Positions 1-7,753 of a stretch of 64,000 nucleotides of DNA are shown here, in pieces; positions within the stretch are counted from its first letter, which is position 1, and every line of letters begins with the position of its first letter. Under the pieces are notes generated by a model. It was not told the DNA's origin. It was given only the letters and a program-made list of their open reading frames with translations, and did not search any database. The translations under genes were made by a program, and so were the position numbers. This DNA is from an uncultured Atopobium sp. Its GTDB lineage: Bacteria; Actinomycetota; Coriobacteriia; Coriobacteriales; Atopobiaceae. Location of the stretch: positions 434,001-498,000 of the forward strand of contig CAMUON010000001.1 of NCBI GenBank assembly GCA_947090525.1, written 5' to 3'.

Positions 1-1
1 G

Positions 2-241
2 CCGGCAGCCGGTATGAATCCTTCCGAAACTGCGCAGCTCACCGAGGATATTCAGCGCATCCGCGATACGTTCAAGATCGCTATTTTGCTCATTGAGCAC
101 GACATGAACCTGGTTTGCGGTGTGTGCGAGTGCGTGGGTGTTCTGGATTATGGACGCATCATTGCAAAAGGTACTGCAAGCGAAATCCAAAATGACCCCC
201 GCGTTATCGAGGCGTATTTGGGCAAGCAGGAGGCGATATAA
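2..241 (+). CDS. livG: Branched-chain amino acid ABC transporter ATP-binding protein LivG (C-terminal fragment)
   Basis: The reading frame is open from the window edge, so the true start lies upstream. The visible 79 residues start PAAGMNPSET and continue through the ILLIEHDMNLV segment (the H-loop histidine of ABC ATPases) to DYGRIIAKGT and the C-terminal RVIEAYLG. The AAGMNP signature and the long tail after the H-loop are typical of LivG rather than LivF. The protein is one of two cytoplasmic ATPases that power uptake of Leu/Ile/Val or related amino acids. The next gene starts 2 bases after the stop, so both lie in one operon. The Walker A and B motifs are outside the window. Confidence 0.9.
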   Translation, partial: PAAGMNPSETAQLTEDIQRIRDTFKIAILLIEHDMNLVCGVCECVGVLDYGRIIAKGTASEIQNDPRVIEAYLGKQEAI

Positions 242-242
242 G

Positions 243-965
243 ATGAGCCAAACTCTGTTGAAGGTCAATGACCTCTATGTTAATTACGGCATGATCAAGG
301 CTGTTCGAGGCATATCATTTGAGATTCATGAGGGCGAGATTGTTACCCTCATCGGCGCTAACGGTGCTGGTAAATCTACTACGCTTAATACGCTTGCTGG
401 ACTATTGAAGCCGAGAAAAGGTACGATCGAATTTCTTGGCGCCTCGCTTGTTGATAAAAAACCGCATCAGATCGTGCGCGAAGGTCTTGCGCTCTGCCCT
501 GAAGGCCGTCATGTGTTTACCGGTATGACTGTTGCCGAGAATTTGGCTATGGGCGGCTTTACGCAAAAGGAGAGTTCATGTGCGGAAACGCTGAAAAAAA
601 TCTATCAGCATTTCCCGCGCCTTCAAGAACGCATCAACCAATCTGCTGGTACCATGAGCGGCGGCGAGCAGCAGATGCTTGCTATGGGCCGCGCGCTCAT
701 GAGTAGGCCTAAGCTCCTCATGCTTGATGAGCCATCGATGGGTCTCGCTCCTATTTTGGTGAAGGAAATCTTTGCGATTATCAAGGAACTCAATGCATTA
801 GGCACCACGGTTCTTCTCGTTGAGCAGAATGCTTCGATGGCGCTTTCCATCGCTGATCGTGGCTATGTTCTCGAGACCGGAACGATTACCAAAACGGGCT
901 CCGGTAAAGACCTGCTTAATGATGGTGACGTTGCGCGTGCATATCTGGGTGGATCTAAGTCGTAG
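243..965 (+). CDS. livF: Branched-chain amino acid ABC transporter ATP-binding protein LivF
   Basis: A 240-residue ABC ATPase, the usual LivF length. Walker A is GANGAGKST (about residues 36-44), the Q-loop region is replaced by the LivF-like LCPEGRHVF, the signature is MSGGEQQML, Walker B is KLLMLDEPSMGL and the H-loop region is LLVEQNAS. It pairs with LivG on the cytoplasmic face of the transporter. The start is ATG 243 because AGGAGG at 228-233 stands 9 bases upstream; a longer in-frame reading from 120 would run through the end of livG. A strong terminator follows at 1050, so livF is the last gene of the operon. Confidence 0.95.
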   Translation: MSQTLLKVNDLYVNYGMIKAVRGISFEIHEGEIVTLIGANGAGKSTTLNTLAGLLKPRKGTIEFLGASLVDKKPHQIVREGLALCPEGRHVFTGMTVAENLAMGGFTQKESSCAETLKKIYQHFPRLQERINQSAGTMSGGEQQMLAMGRALMSRPKLLMLDEPSMGLAPILVKEIFAIIKELNALGTTVLLVEQNASMALSIADRGYVLETGTITKTGSGKDLLNDGDVARAYLGGSKS

Positions 966-1049
966 AGCGCGCCCGCGCAGGGCATGCTTGGTTTGTGTAC
1001 TACGGTTGGTATGCGCTTGTGTGTCTTGCCTGCATTATGTTTGTCGCTT

Positions 1050-1082
1050 AAAAGGGATGAGCGCTTGAGCTCATCCCTTTTT
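1050..1082 (+). terminator. Rho-independent terminator after livF
   Basis: AAAGGGATGAGC pairs with GCTCATCCCTTT across a short loop and runs into T residues. The A-tract on the other side means it may also stop transcripts of the convergent surface-protein gene. Confidence 0.85.
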
Positions 1083-1127
1083 ATGTGCTCGGGCTCCAGA
1101 TGCGCCTTCGTTAGAGGCGGCCTTTTG

Positions 1128-4100
1128 CTAGAGACGCTTTTTTCTGCGGTAGCTGCGTTCTACAAAGCGCTTACGTTTGATATAGCCAAAGGCTATGCTC
1201 ATAATGCCTGCTCCCAAAGCCGATGCGCATCCCACAGAAAGGGGAGAGTGGAGGAAGAGATCTGCTGTTTGCGCAAGGCGAGATGATCCTTCGTGTTGAG
1301 AGTGCTCCTCCTCGCTTGGGTTGTTCGTATGCTCATCGTTAGTTGCGCGCCCGTGTGCATCGTCTTCATCAGTGTCTGCTGTATCGTCTCCGCGCTGCTT
1401 ATCGATGACATTTTCGTCGTCACGTCCTTCTTTGATGCCTTTTTTATTTGCATCCTTTTTGTCGTCTTCTACCTCGGTATCCTCATCGTCTTGTGAAGTC
1501 TTGTCATTACGCGCGTGTTTTGACTTCTTTGACGTTCCTTTGTTCTTCTTGCGCGCATGTTTCGTGTCCGCGCTTGCTTGTTCATTGTCTTCGAGCTCGT
1601 CGCTCTCGTCGTTGTTGTCGAGCGCTCCCTTCTTTTCGCCTGTTTCGCTCTTCTGATCAAGCTCATTGGACGAATTGTGCCTACGTGTTCTATGCGCATT
1701 TCGCTTTGCTTCAAGGTCTTCGAGTGCTTTTGCGAGTGCGCGTGAAAGGGAAGCATCAAAGCCAGCGTTTGTGTTTTGTTCCTGCGGTTTTAGCTGGCTG
1801 GGATCGTTTTTGCCTTCGTTTGGTTTTTGCGCGGGCGTGTTTTCTGCTCCTGAGGGCGTTTGAGTTTGATCGTTTCCTTTCGGTTTAGATGGATCCGTTG
1901 TTGTATCCGGCTTTTTCTGCGAAGGATCCGCTTGAGAACTGTGCGTGTTGTCGCCTTTAGTAGATGCTGGATCTGCAGGGTATGCATGCTTTTTGTCGTC
2001 GGTTTCAAAGAACATTTTGAGCGCTTTTTGCACGCGCGCAAGAAATACGCTTGCGTCCTGCCAAATCGTGGGCTTATCGTTCGTATGGGGTTTGGGCTCT
2101 TCCTTGGATTCGGGTTGAGTCTCTATCGTGCCCGATGGGTTGGTGTTTGGCGTGGTATGAGGATCCTTTTTGTCGGAGGAACCAGGTGTTGCACCAGGGA
2201 TTACGCTGGGATCAGTCTTACCACCCGTTCCAGGTTTCTCACCCGGTGTCGAATCTGGCTTTGTACCAGGGGCTACGCTGGGATCAGCCTTGCCGCCTGT
2301 ACCAGGAGTCGTGCCGGTACCTGTACCGGGAGTTGTGCCGGTACCTGTACCTGGAACTGTGCCGGTACCCGGGGTTGTCTCGGGTTTTTTACCAGGATTT
2401 GAACCCGGATCAGTCTTGCCACCGGCTCCAGGTGTTGCACCAGGGGTTACGCTGGGATCAGTCTTCCCGCCGGCTCCAGGTTTCTCACCTGGGGTTGTGC
2501 TTGAGTCGGGAGTTGTACCAGTACCCGTACTTGCGCCCGTGCCAGGAGTTGTGCCTGTACCAGCGCCAGTACCTGGAGTTGTGCCAGGGGTCGTACCAGT
2601 GCCGGGAGTTGTGCCCGTGCCGGGAGTTGTGCCCGTGCTCGTACCTGCGCCGCTTCCGCCATCATTTGGCTTTGTTTGCTGCGTATCCACGAAGTCCCGA
2701 TGTACTTTCAATGCGTCTACAGCTTCCGTTACCCCTTCGCGTGTGATTTCAAATTTGTACGAAACGGCCTTTGCTTTTTTATGTTCAATATTGATTTCCG
2801 TGAGCTTATATTTACCAAAAACCAGAGCTCCTTTAGCATCGTCTGCGCGCGTTTGCGTATCGCGGCCGCTAAACCAGCATCCGAAGGGCTTTTGCGATGC
2901 ATCCATCCGTGGAATTTGTGCCTGATTGAGCAGATAGTCAAGTGTATTCGTCGATTCAGAGTGCGCAACTATGTTCGAAGAAGTATCGATAATCCCAGCT
3001 TCTGAGGACATGACCACATGACTTTCGTGCGTTTTTTCGTCTTGCAAGACAAACGTCTTCTTGCTAAGCACGCCTTTGCCTTCAAGGTCCAAAAGCCGCG
3101 CGCGGAAATCGCCGCGTATCACTTCGCAGCGCGGAATTGCGTGCTCCGGGAGCTCATAGCTAATATCGTCTTTGTTAACCACTACACTATAGTTCCATTT
3201 CTTGAGCGCATCGCTCATTTTGTAGCCCGTACCTACTGAGTGAAGTGAAAGCGTGTATTTCCCCTTGGGAAGCAGGTGCTTAGAAGTTTGTGCGCGCCCT
3301 TCAGCATTTGTTTTGATTGTCGTGATGAGTTCGCCTTTTTTATAGCTTTTGCCGCTTTTGCCGCCTATGGTAATTGCATCTTCTCCAGCATTTTTTATCT
3401 CAAATTCAGCGCCTGCAAGACTTGCCGCGCCAAGTGGGTTTTCATTGCCCTCTTTATCGAGGATGCGTGCGCAAATTTGTGCTCCTTTGAATTGTTCCGG
3501 CTTTCGCTGCGTGCCGGCGTTTGGATTGACCACAACCAGCGCATTTGAACCCGTGATGGTGAAGTCTTGTGCATAGAGAACGCGGGCTTTTTCGTCCTTC
3601 GCATAGCTGAGTTCTAGCGTATAGGAACCTATAGGCAACGTTCTTCCTGTTGTTTGCGCAGCTAAACCGTCTTTTGCATCACTTGCGCCCACGACATGTG
3701 GATGCACCACCAAGCATGCCTCATCCTTTTTGTGCGTTCTACCTTCGACGACGACGTCTTGGGTATTCTTAGACCGAATGGTGTAGTTGACATCGTCCAT
3801 CTGCGCTTCTTGGGGAATGCCCAGCTCATTGAGGTCATGTTTGTTGCTCACGACACGGATATCTCCGCTTATGACAGAAAGTGCAATAGTGTTCTTGGGT
3901 ATATCGTTGCCGCCCGAACTTGCGGGTTTTTCGCTTAGTGTATGCGTGCTTTCAAAGTTTTGGCTGCTATAGCCTTTGGAGCTTTGTTTATGGCTGATTT
4001 TTATGCTGCCAAGGGGGAGTGCAGCTGCCCCGTCCAAACTTGGAAAAAGAAGCTTACTATCATTCGTATCTTTGAGATGTGCAGCGTCCAGGCTTACATG

Positions 4101-5891
4101 CCCGTTCGCGTCAGTTATGAGCATGTAGCTGCGGTCGGCTTTTGCTTCTTTATTCTCTGCTCCCTTGGTATCTGTGAAAAAGTCGAGCTGAATTTCGTTA
4201 TGCTCAAGCGTCGCACTGCCTTGCGCCTTGTTTGTTTTGAGGCCTGAGTCCATGTATTCTATGATGTCTTTTGTGCGATAGTACTGCGGCGTTTTGATGA
4301 GGGAAAGCTCTGCAGTCTTGTCCTTTTCGATGCTGACTTCATATATGGTTTTGTCTGCCACGTAGCCTTTTGAGCGTTTGAGCTCTTTTACGAAGTAGTG
4401 CCCGCGCTTGAGGCTTACCGCATCGATGCTTCCGTCTGGCCGACTCGTGAGTTCACAGACTTTGTAGGTGCATTCTTTATCGGTATATACGCCGTGCGTG
4501 CTTTCTGCAAAGCTGTAATTGGGATTTTTGTCGCTTAGGGCCGGTACTTTTGAGACCATTTTTGCTGCGAGCGCGCCTTTTTCAAGATTGATGGCGTCAT
4601 ATTTGATGGTGCCCGTGGTATTTGAAAGTACCTCAAAGCCTGATTTGTCGCAGGAACCTACCCACACTTTATATATATTTTTATCTTGTTTAGCGCTATC
4701 CGCTTCCTTCACTTCTGGGAATTGTTTGAGGTAGTAATACCTATTTCCATGGAGATATTCACTTTGGCAGCGACCATTTTTATCTGTTGTAATATCTTTT
4801 GCCGCGACATAGTTCTTGTTGTATGCAGATGCTTGTTTGGTGCATTCCTCATCCGAATAGATTCGATACGTGGTATTTGCATGCATGGTGCCCAAAGCTT
4901 CCGTATTCAGAATGAGGTATCCGCGCGGACGCAGGTAGTAGTAGGGGCCCATGCGATGTCTATTGAGTATGCCGCGGTAGGCGATGATATCTTTTGGTAA
5001 TTCTTTACTGATGATTTGTCTGAATACGCTTGTGTCGCAACGTGTATCGCCTTCGTTACATATTCCGATAATATTTCTACCCATCCAGTCGTGTACGATA
5101 CCCTTCATGCCGAGGCGGTTGGCATTATCTGTTCCGTAGTAATCCTTTGACGCGTGTTCTGCGATCATCAGATAGGTGCACACATAGTAGACATCATCGG
5201 TAAGGGGCTCGCCATTCCAGTCGGTTTTTGGCCACATACTCTTGTCGAAACCAGGGCCACCGAATCCGTAATACATGATTTTGAATGGAATATCGTAATC
5301 GGGATAGCGGCGGTCCATATCGTTGTCTCGGTCGCAAAGACACACCGCAAGACCAGGTTCTGGATCTTCCGAGGCAGTCCAGCCATAATATGCAACATCA
5401 TCACCAACATAGTATTTAGGGGTAGAAGCGCGCGGGCGATCAGAGGAAAATTTATATGGTTTGCGCTCAATACGAAGGCCCGAAAAATCGATAATGCTTG
5501 ATGGGCTATAGCGGACATACTGGTTGGCACCGACAAAATCCTCAGCGAGTGTGTAGAGCGGCGAGAGAACGTAAGATGATGTCATGGCAGCAATTACAAC
5601 AAGAGCGAGGCTACACCTGACTGCGCGTGAATACACGAGGTCAAAGAGCGTATGTGGCGTATTCAATGCGTACTTTTTTGAAGGTCTCCAGATGCGTGCC
5701 TGCATTTTTTTGTGCACGAGCGTGCGCATGCTTTGGAGTATGGGTTTTTTTATGTGATTGTGTATCTTTTTTTGTAGCTGTTTATGTACCTGCTTGCTTA
5801 TCTGTTGCATGCGTTTTCTCATGCGCCGCGCACAGGTATGAATGCCTATGCGTAAGGAGCTCATCGGAAAGTGCTGGCGATACCGTCTCAT
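1128..5891 (-). CDS. Large VaFE/Cna-B-type surface protein with thioester-like head and Pro-Gly-Thr stalk
   Basis: 1587 residues from ATG 5891, chosen because AAGGAG stands 6 bases upstream; the open frame to 6068 has no such site. A very basic N-terminus (about 80 residues, many Lys/Arg) is followed by a hydrophobic segment (SLALVVIAAM...) acting as signal or anchor. The head region has AVCLCDRD, then YYGFGGPGFD and CTYLMIAEHA, resembling TQXA/thioester-domain proteins, but the bond-forming pair cannot be assigned with certainty. Several Cna-B/SpaA-like modules follow, with Asp/Glu-Cys pairs such as SDEECT and TDKECT, then a VaFE-like module near VHRDFVDT. Next come a long PGTGTTPGTG stalk (about 2120-2660), an Asp/Lys-rich region, LAQTAD, a membrane helix and a KRKR/RRKKR tail. 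The C-terminal layout is sortase-like, but the motif is not LPXTG. Likely a cell-wall adhesin. Confidence 0.8.
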   Translation of the reverse strand: MRRYRQHFPMSSLRIGIHTCARRMRKRMQQISKQVHKQLQKKIHNHIKKPILQSMRTLVHKKMQARIWRPSKKYALNTPHTLFDLVYSRAVRCSLALVVIAAMTSSYVLSPLYTLAEDFVGANQYVRYSPSSIIDFSGLRIERKPYKFSSDRPRASTPKYYVGDDVAYYGWTASEDPEPGLAVCLCDRDNDMDRRYPDYDIPFKIMYYGFGGPGFDKSMWPKTDWNGEPLTDDVYYVCTYLMIAEHASKDYYGTDNANRLGMKGIVHDWMGRNIIGICNEGDTRCDTSVFRQIISKELPKDIIAYRGILNRHRMGPYYYLRPRGYLILNTEALGTMHANTTYRIYSDEECTKQASAYNKNYVAAKDITTDKNGRCQSEYLHGNRYYYLKQFPEVKEADSAKQDKNIYKVWVGSCDKSGFEVLSNTTGTIKYDAINLEKGALAAKMVSKVPALSDKNPNYSFAESTHGVYTDKECTYKVCELTSRPDGSIDAVSLKRGHYFVKELKRSKGYVADKTIYEVSIEKDKTAELSLIKTPQYYRTKDIIEYMDSGLKTNKAQGSATLEHNEIQLDFFTDTKGAENKEAKADRSYMLITDANGHVSLDAAHLKDTNDSKLLFPSLDGAAALPLGSIKISHKQSSKGYSSQNFESTHTLSEKPASSGGNDIPKNTIALSVISGDIRVVSNKHDLNELGIPQEAQMDDVNYTIRSKNTQDVVVEGRTHKKDEACLVVHPHVVGASDAKDGLAAQTTGRTLPIGSYTLELSYAKDEKARVLYAQDFTITGSNALVVVNPNAGTQRKPEQFKGAQICARILDKEGNENPLGAASLAGAEFEIKNAGEDAITIGGKSGKSYKKGELITTIKTNAEGRAQTSKHLLPKGKYTLSLHSVGTGYKMSDALKKWNYSVVVNKDDISYELPEHAIPRCEVIRGDFRARLLDLEGKGVLSKKTFVLQDEKTHESHVVMSSEAGIIDTSSNIVAHSESTNTLDYLLNQAQIPRMDASQKPFGCWFSGRDTQTRADDAKGALVFGKYKLTEINIEHKKAKAVSYKFEITREGVTEAVDALKVHRDFVDTQQTKPNDGGSGAGTSTGTTPGTGTTPGTGTTPGTTPGTGAGTGTTPGTGASTGTGTTPDSSTTPGEKPGAGGKTDPSVTPGATPGAGGKTDPGSNPGKKPETTPGTGTVPGTGTGTTPGTGTGTTPGTGGKADPSVAPGTKPDSTPGEKPGTGGKTDPSVIPGATPGSSDKKDPHTTPNTNPSGTIETQPESKEEPKPHTNDKPTIWQDASVFLARVQKALKMFFETDDKKHAYPADPASTKGDNTHSSQADPSQKKPDTTTDPSKPKGNDQTQTPSGAENTPAQKPNEGKNDPSQLKPQEQNTNAGFDASLSRALAKALEDLEAKRNAHRTRRHNSSNELDQKSETGEKKGALDNNDESDELEDNEQASADTKHARKKNKGTSKKSKHARNDKTSQDDEDTEVEDDKKDANKKGIKEGRDDENVIDKQRGDDTADTDEDDAHGRATNDEHTNNPSEEEHSQHEGSSRLAQTADLFLHSPLSVGCASALGAGIMSIAFGYIKRKRFVERSYRRKKRL
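2120..2665 (-). repeat. Pro-Gly-Thr low-complexity coding repeat (stalk)
   Basis: Degenerate in-frame repeats encode PGTG, TTPGTG and GGKTDPSV-type units inside the surface-protein gene. The DNA shows repeated GTGCC(G/A)GTACC blocks prone to slippage. Such stalks usually carry the head through the cell wall. Confidence 0.8.
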
Positions 5892-6679
5892 GGCTAACTC
5901 CTTGTGTGTACTCGACGATCCTGGGATAGCGCGGGCAAGCGTGTGAGCGCTGGCGACGTATGGGCTGTTGTGTGTCCGCCCATGCAATTCCACGTGTTTG
6001 CGCGTGGTTAGGATCCATTTGTCTCCTAAAATTCGTTTCCCAAAATCTGATGGAAAGGTGGCACACATTATGGAGGGTGAAGCGTATTGGGAAACTGAGA
6101 ATTTTGGAAAAATTAGGCATTTCGGCGAAAAAAATTAGGGCTTTGAGCTGCGCTTGCATAAAACTTGCAGTAAGCTAGCGGATAATGCCGGTTTGGCAAG
6201 TTTGTGCGCGATTCAGATTTTGATATGGCATGTGCGAGCGGGTGCTTGAGGCGTTTTGCGCGCGAAGTTTGTGGTGCTTTTGTGCGCGGAGTCGCTACGG
6301 CTTTGTGCGGATGCATATACCACGGCCTTGTAGCCTGTACTCTTTTAAGACGATAACTTTTTGCACACATACGCTTCGCGTCGTACTGCAGCTTTCCGCA
6401 CTACAGTTTCGCGACGCAGGTTCGTACTGCAGCTTTCCGCATTAGGGGAGAGATATTCATGTATATGTGGTTTTATGCGTGCCATTACGTGAAACGTTGG
6501 TGGAGCTTTTTTTATGTTTACAAGCGGTTTATACTTTTGAACTGCGATTTTCTAGGAGCTGTGCGCTAGTTGTGAGTAATTCAAAATTTTTTGAGATTTG
6601 GTCTTGCACTTTCACCCAAAATTAGTCATGATTATCAAGCACGTTATTTGCGCGGCCACACGCGGCCTTGCGCGCCTAT
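5892..6679. other. Long intergenic region upstream of the surface gene and tRNA-His
   Basis: About 790 bases with no convincing gene on either strand. It must hold the promoter of the minus-strand surface gene and that of the tRNA pair, but no clear -35/-10 pair stands out. The only clear structure is a 20-bp direct repeat, TCGTACTGCAGCTTTCCGCA, at 6381-6400 and 6422-6441. Confidence 0.5.
6381..6441 (+). repeat. 20-bp direct repeat pair
   Basis: TCGTACTGCAGCTTTCCGCA occurs at 6381-6400 and again at 6422-6441, 41 bases apart start to start, with a palindromic CTGCAG core. It may be a paired protein-binding site; its function is unknown. Confidence 0.6.
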
Positions 6680-6756
6680 GGTGGGTGTAGCTCAGTTGGG
6701 AGAGCGCCGGACCGTGGCTCCGGAGGTCGAGGGTTCGAGACCCTCTACCCACCCCA
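6680..6756 (+). tRNA. tRNA-His (GTG)
   Basis: A full cloverleaf: acceptor GTGGGTG against TACCCAC, D-arm with AGCTCAGTTGGGAGAGC, anticodon stem CCGGA/TCCGG with loop CCGTGGC (anticodon GTG), T-arm GAGGG-TTCGAGA-CCCTC, and encoded CCA. The extra 5' G at 6680 facing C73 is the histidine identity feature. Confidence 0.97.
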
Positions 6757-6786
6757 TGTTGCTTGTCAATGCGTGCGTTTTGGAAT

Positions 6787-6862
6787 GGGTCGTTAGCTCA
6801 GTTGGTAGAGCAGGGGACTCTTAATCCCAAGGTCGAGGGTTCGACCCCCTCACGACCCACCA
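6787..6862 (+). tRNA. tRNA-Lys (CTT)
   Basis: Acceptor GGGTCGT pairs with ACGACCC, the anticodon loop CTCTTAA gives anticodon CTT, the T-arm is GAGGG-TTCGACC-CCCTC, and CCA is encoded. It is 30 bases after tRNA-His, so the two are probably cotranscribed. The accessory island starts about 45 bases downstream. Confidence 0.96.
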
Positions 6863-6905
6863 TTCTTTTTTGATTCCAGTCACCATATGTACTACGCGTG
6901 AGAAA

Positions 6906-7020
6906 GCGCGCGTGCGCGCCTGCTTAAGCTGGGTATGCATTGGCGCCAGTCTTTTTACGTACAAACCTTTTCTCCACACGGGGGCTTTTTGCTGCGCATG
7001 CGGGCTGGAAACCCCTAGTA
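6906..7020 (+). repeat. Flanking segment X of the composite repeat, copy 1
   Basis: This stretch resembles 17697-17815 in the same orientation. Shared blocks include GTGCGCGCCTGCT(T/G)AAGCTGG, a CCT(T)TTC(T/C)-CTCAC-like middle and GGGGCTTTTTGCTGCGC. A partial inverted match is seen around 18238-18290. In this copy X lies next to hairpin H and element M, all within 430 bases. Identity is patchy, so the limits are approximate. Confidence 0.6.
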
Positions 7021-7071
7021 GACTGTCCACGCGAACAATTCTTTACGACGTGCCGCACGAGCGAGGAAGCT

Positions 7072-7115
7072 GTTTTGTGGGAACGCGTTGCGGGTTTCCG
7101 CGTTCGCCGCAAAAC
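7072..7115 (-). repeat. Bulged hairpin element H, copy 0
   Basis: Read on the minus strand: 9-bp outer stem GTTTTGCGG/CCACAAAAC (one G-T pair), a single unpaired C on the 5' side, a 7-bp inner stem GAACGCG/CGCGTTC and an 11-base loop. The same plan, with other bases, occurs at 18147-18196 and 48035-48082. The flanks (CGAGCGAGGA on one side, AGCGAGCGCA(G/C)ATG on the other) also match copy 1 in reverse complement. Confidence 0.7.
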
Positions 7116-7163
7116 CGTTAGCGAGCGCAGATGATTATGGAGCTTGTGGCCTTCCGCGCGAGC

Positions 7164-7337
7164 GTAGAAAAAAACGGGTTTTTATCTACCGTTTTGACCC
7201 GATTTTGACCAAAATCGAGCTCCTCCCGCACCGCCCAAAAAATCCCCGACGCGTTTACCTGCGTATATAAGAATTTTAACTAATAAAAATAGTTGAATTA
7301 TTGATATTTTGGTAGATAACAACCTGATTTTTTCTAC
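7164..7337 (-). repeat. 174-bp terminal-inverted-repeat element M, copy A (inverted)
   Basis: Starts GTAGAAAAAAACGGG and ends TTTTTTCTAC. Its two ends are inverted copies of each other (about 27 bp each, themselves GTAGA...TCTACC hairpins). The interior is the reverse complement of the copies at 17916 and 48212, for example TTGATATTTTGGTAGAT near the right end. It is exactly 174 bp, as are the other two. No coding capacity is seen, so it looks like a MITE-type non-autonomous element or a structured repeat. Confidence 0.75.
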
Positions 7338-7584
7338 GCTCTCCCGCGCGGTATATACCCCGATATATATGGAAACGCTGTGGTGTGGTCAGAGCTACAT
7401 CACAGCGATTCCTATCCCTATACAACAGAATAACTCATTTACACGCTTTTGGTTCTATAGCCCTAATATCCCAATTTTTCCTTAAAAATCGCCGTTGGCC
7501 GAAATGCCGATGAGTTTCAAAATAACAGAAGTATACTTCCCTTATACTATTTGAGCTTTTGTAAAGAGATATGGTATTCGAGAT
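7338..7584. other. Intergenic stretch with a 10-bp hairpin
   Basis: No gene is supported. CGCTGTGGTG (7376-7385) pairs with CATCACAGCG (7398-7407), a hairpin without a T-run, so not a clear terminator. The rest is AT-rich sequence beyond the 3' end of the tracrRNA. Confidence 0.4.
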
Positions 7585-7717
7585 AGACAAAAGCCCCTCA
7601 GATGAGGGGCTTGCATATTGCAAGATTGGTACCTACGTACCGCCATACAAAACGTAATGGCTTTTAAGGTTAAACCTTTATTTTGACTTGCAGTGTCACT
7701 TTGACTGGAATCAAAGC
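7585..7717 (-). ncRNA. tracrRNA of the type II-A CRISPR system
   Basis: On the plus strand 7681-7716 closely matches the CRISPR repeat (GCAGTGTCACTTTGACTGG-AATCAAA against GCAGTGTCA(T)TTTGACTGGTAATCAAA), so the minus-strand RNA carries the anti-repeat. A mismatch patch (ACTT against GGA) forms the usual bulge. Downstream in the RNA come a short nexus-like stem AAGG-TTTA-CCTT, a hairpin GCCAT...ATGGC, a hairpin GGTAC-GTAG-GTACC, and a terminator AAGCCCCTC-atct-GAGGGGCTT followed by TT. The length is about 133 nt. It guides crRNA maturation by RNase III and binds Cas9. The 5' end is inferred from the promoter at 7724-7752, the 3' end from the terminator. Confidence 0.88.
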
Positions 7718-7723
7718 AAGGCC

Positions 7724-7752
7724 ATTGTAATACATTTAGGAGCGTGTAACAA
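7724..7752 (-). promoter_or_regulatory. Promoter of the tracrRNA, overlapping the cas9 leader
   Basis: On the minus strand TTGTTA (7752-7747) and TACAAT (7729-7724) are separated by 17 bases, a good sigma-70-type pair. The predicted start near 7717 coincides with the edge of the anti-repeat. The -35 box lies between the cas9 ribosome site (AGGAG 7738-7742) and its ATG at 7754. On the plus strand TTGACT (7701-7706, inside the anti-repeat) with TGTAAT (7726-7731) could serve cas9, but its 19-base spacing is long. Confidence 0.6.
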
Positions 7753-7753
7753 G

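Noticed and set aside
6834..6905. Island integrated into the 3' end of tRNA-Lys
   Set aside because: The tRNA 3' sequence (GAGGGTTCGACCCCCTC) is not repeated at the right edge near 17.7-18.3 kb, and no integrase gene is present.
7688..7753. Upstream in-frame ATG extending cas9 by 22 residues
   Set aside because: It lies in the tracrRNA anti-repeat without a ribosome site, and ATG 7754 gives a normal Cas9 start.
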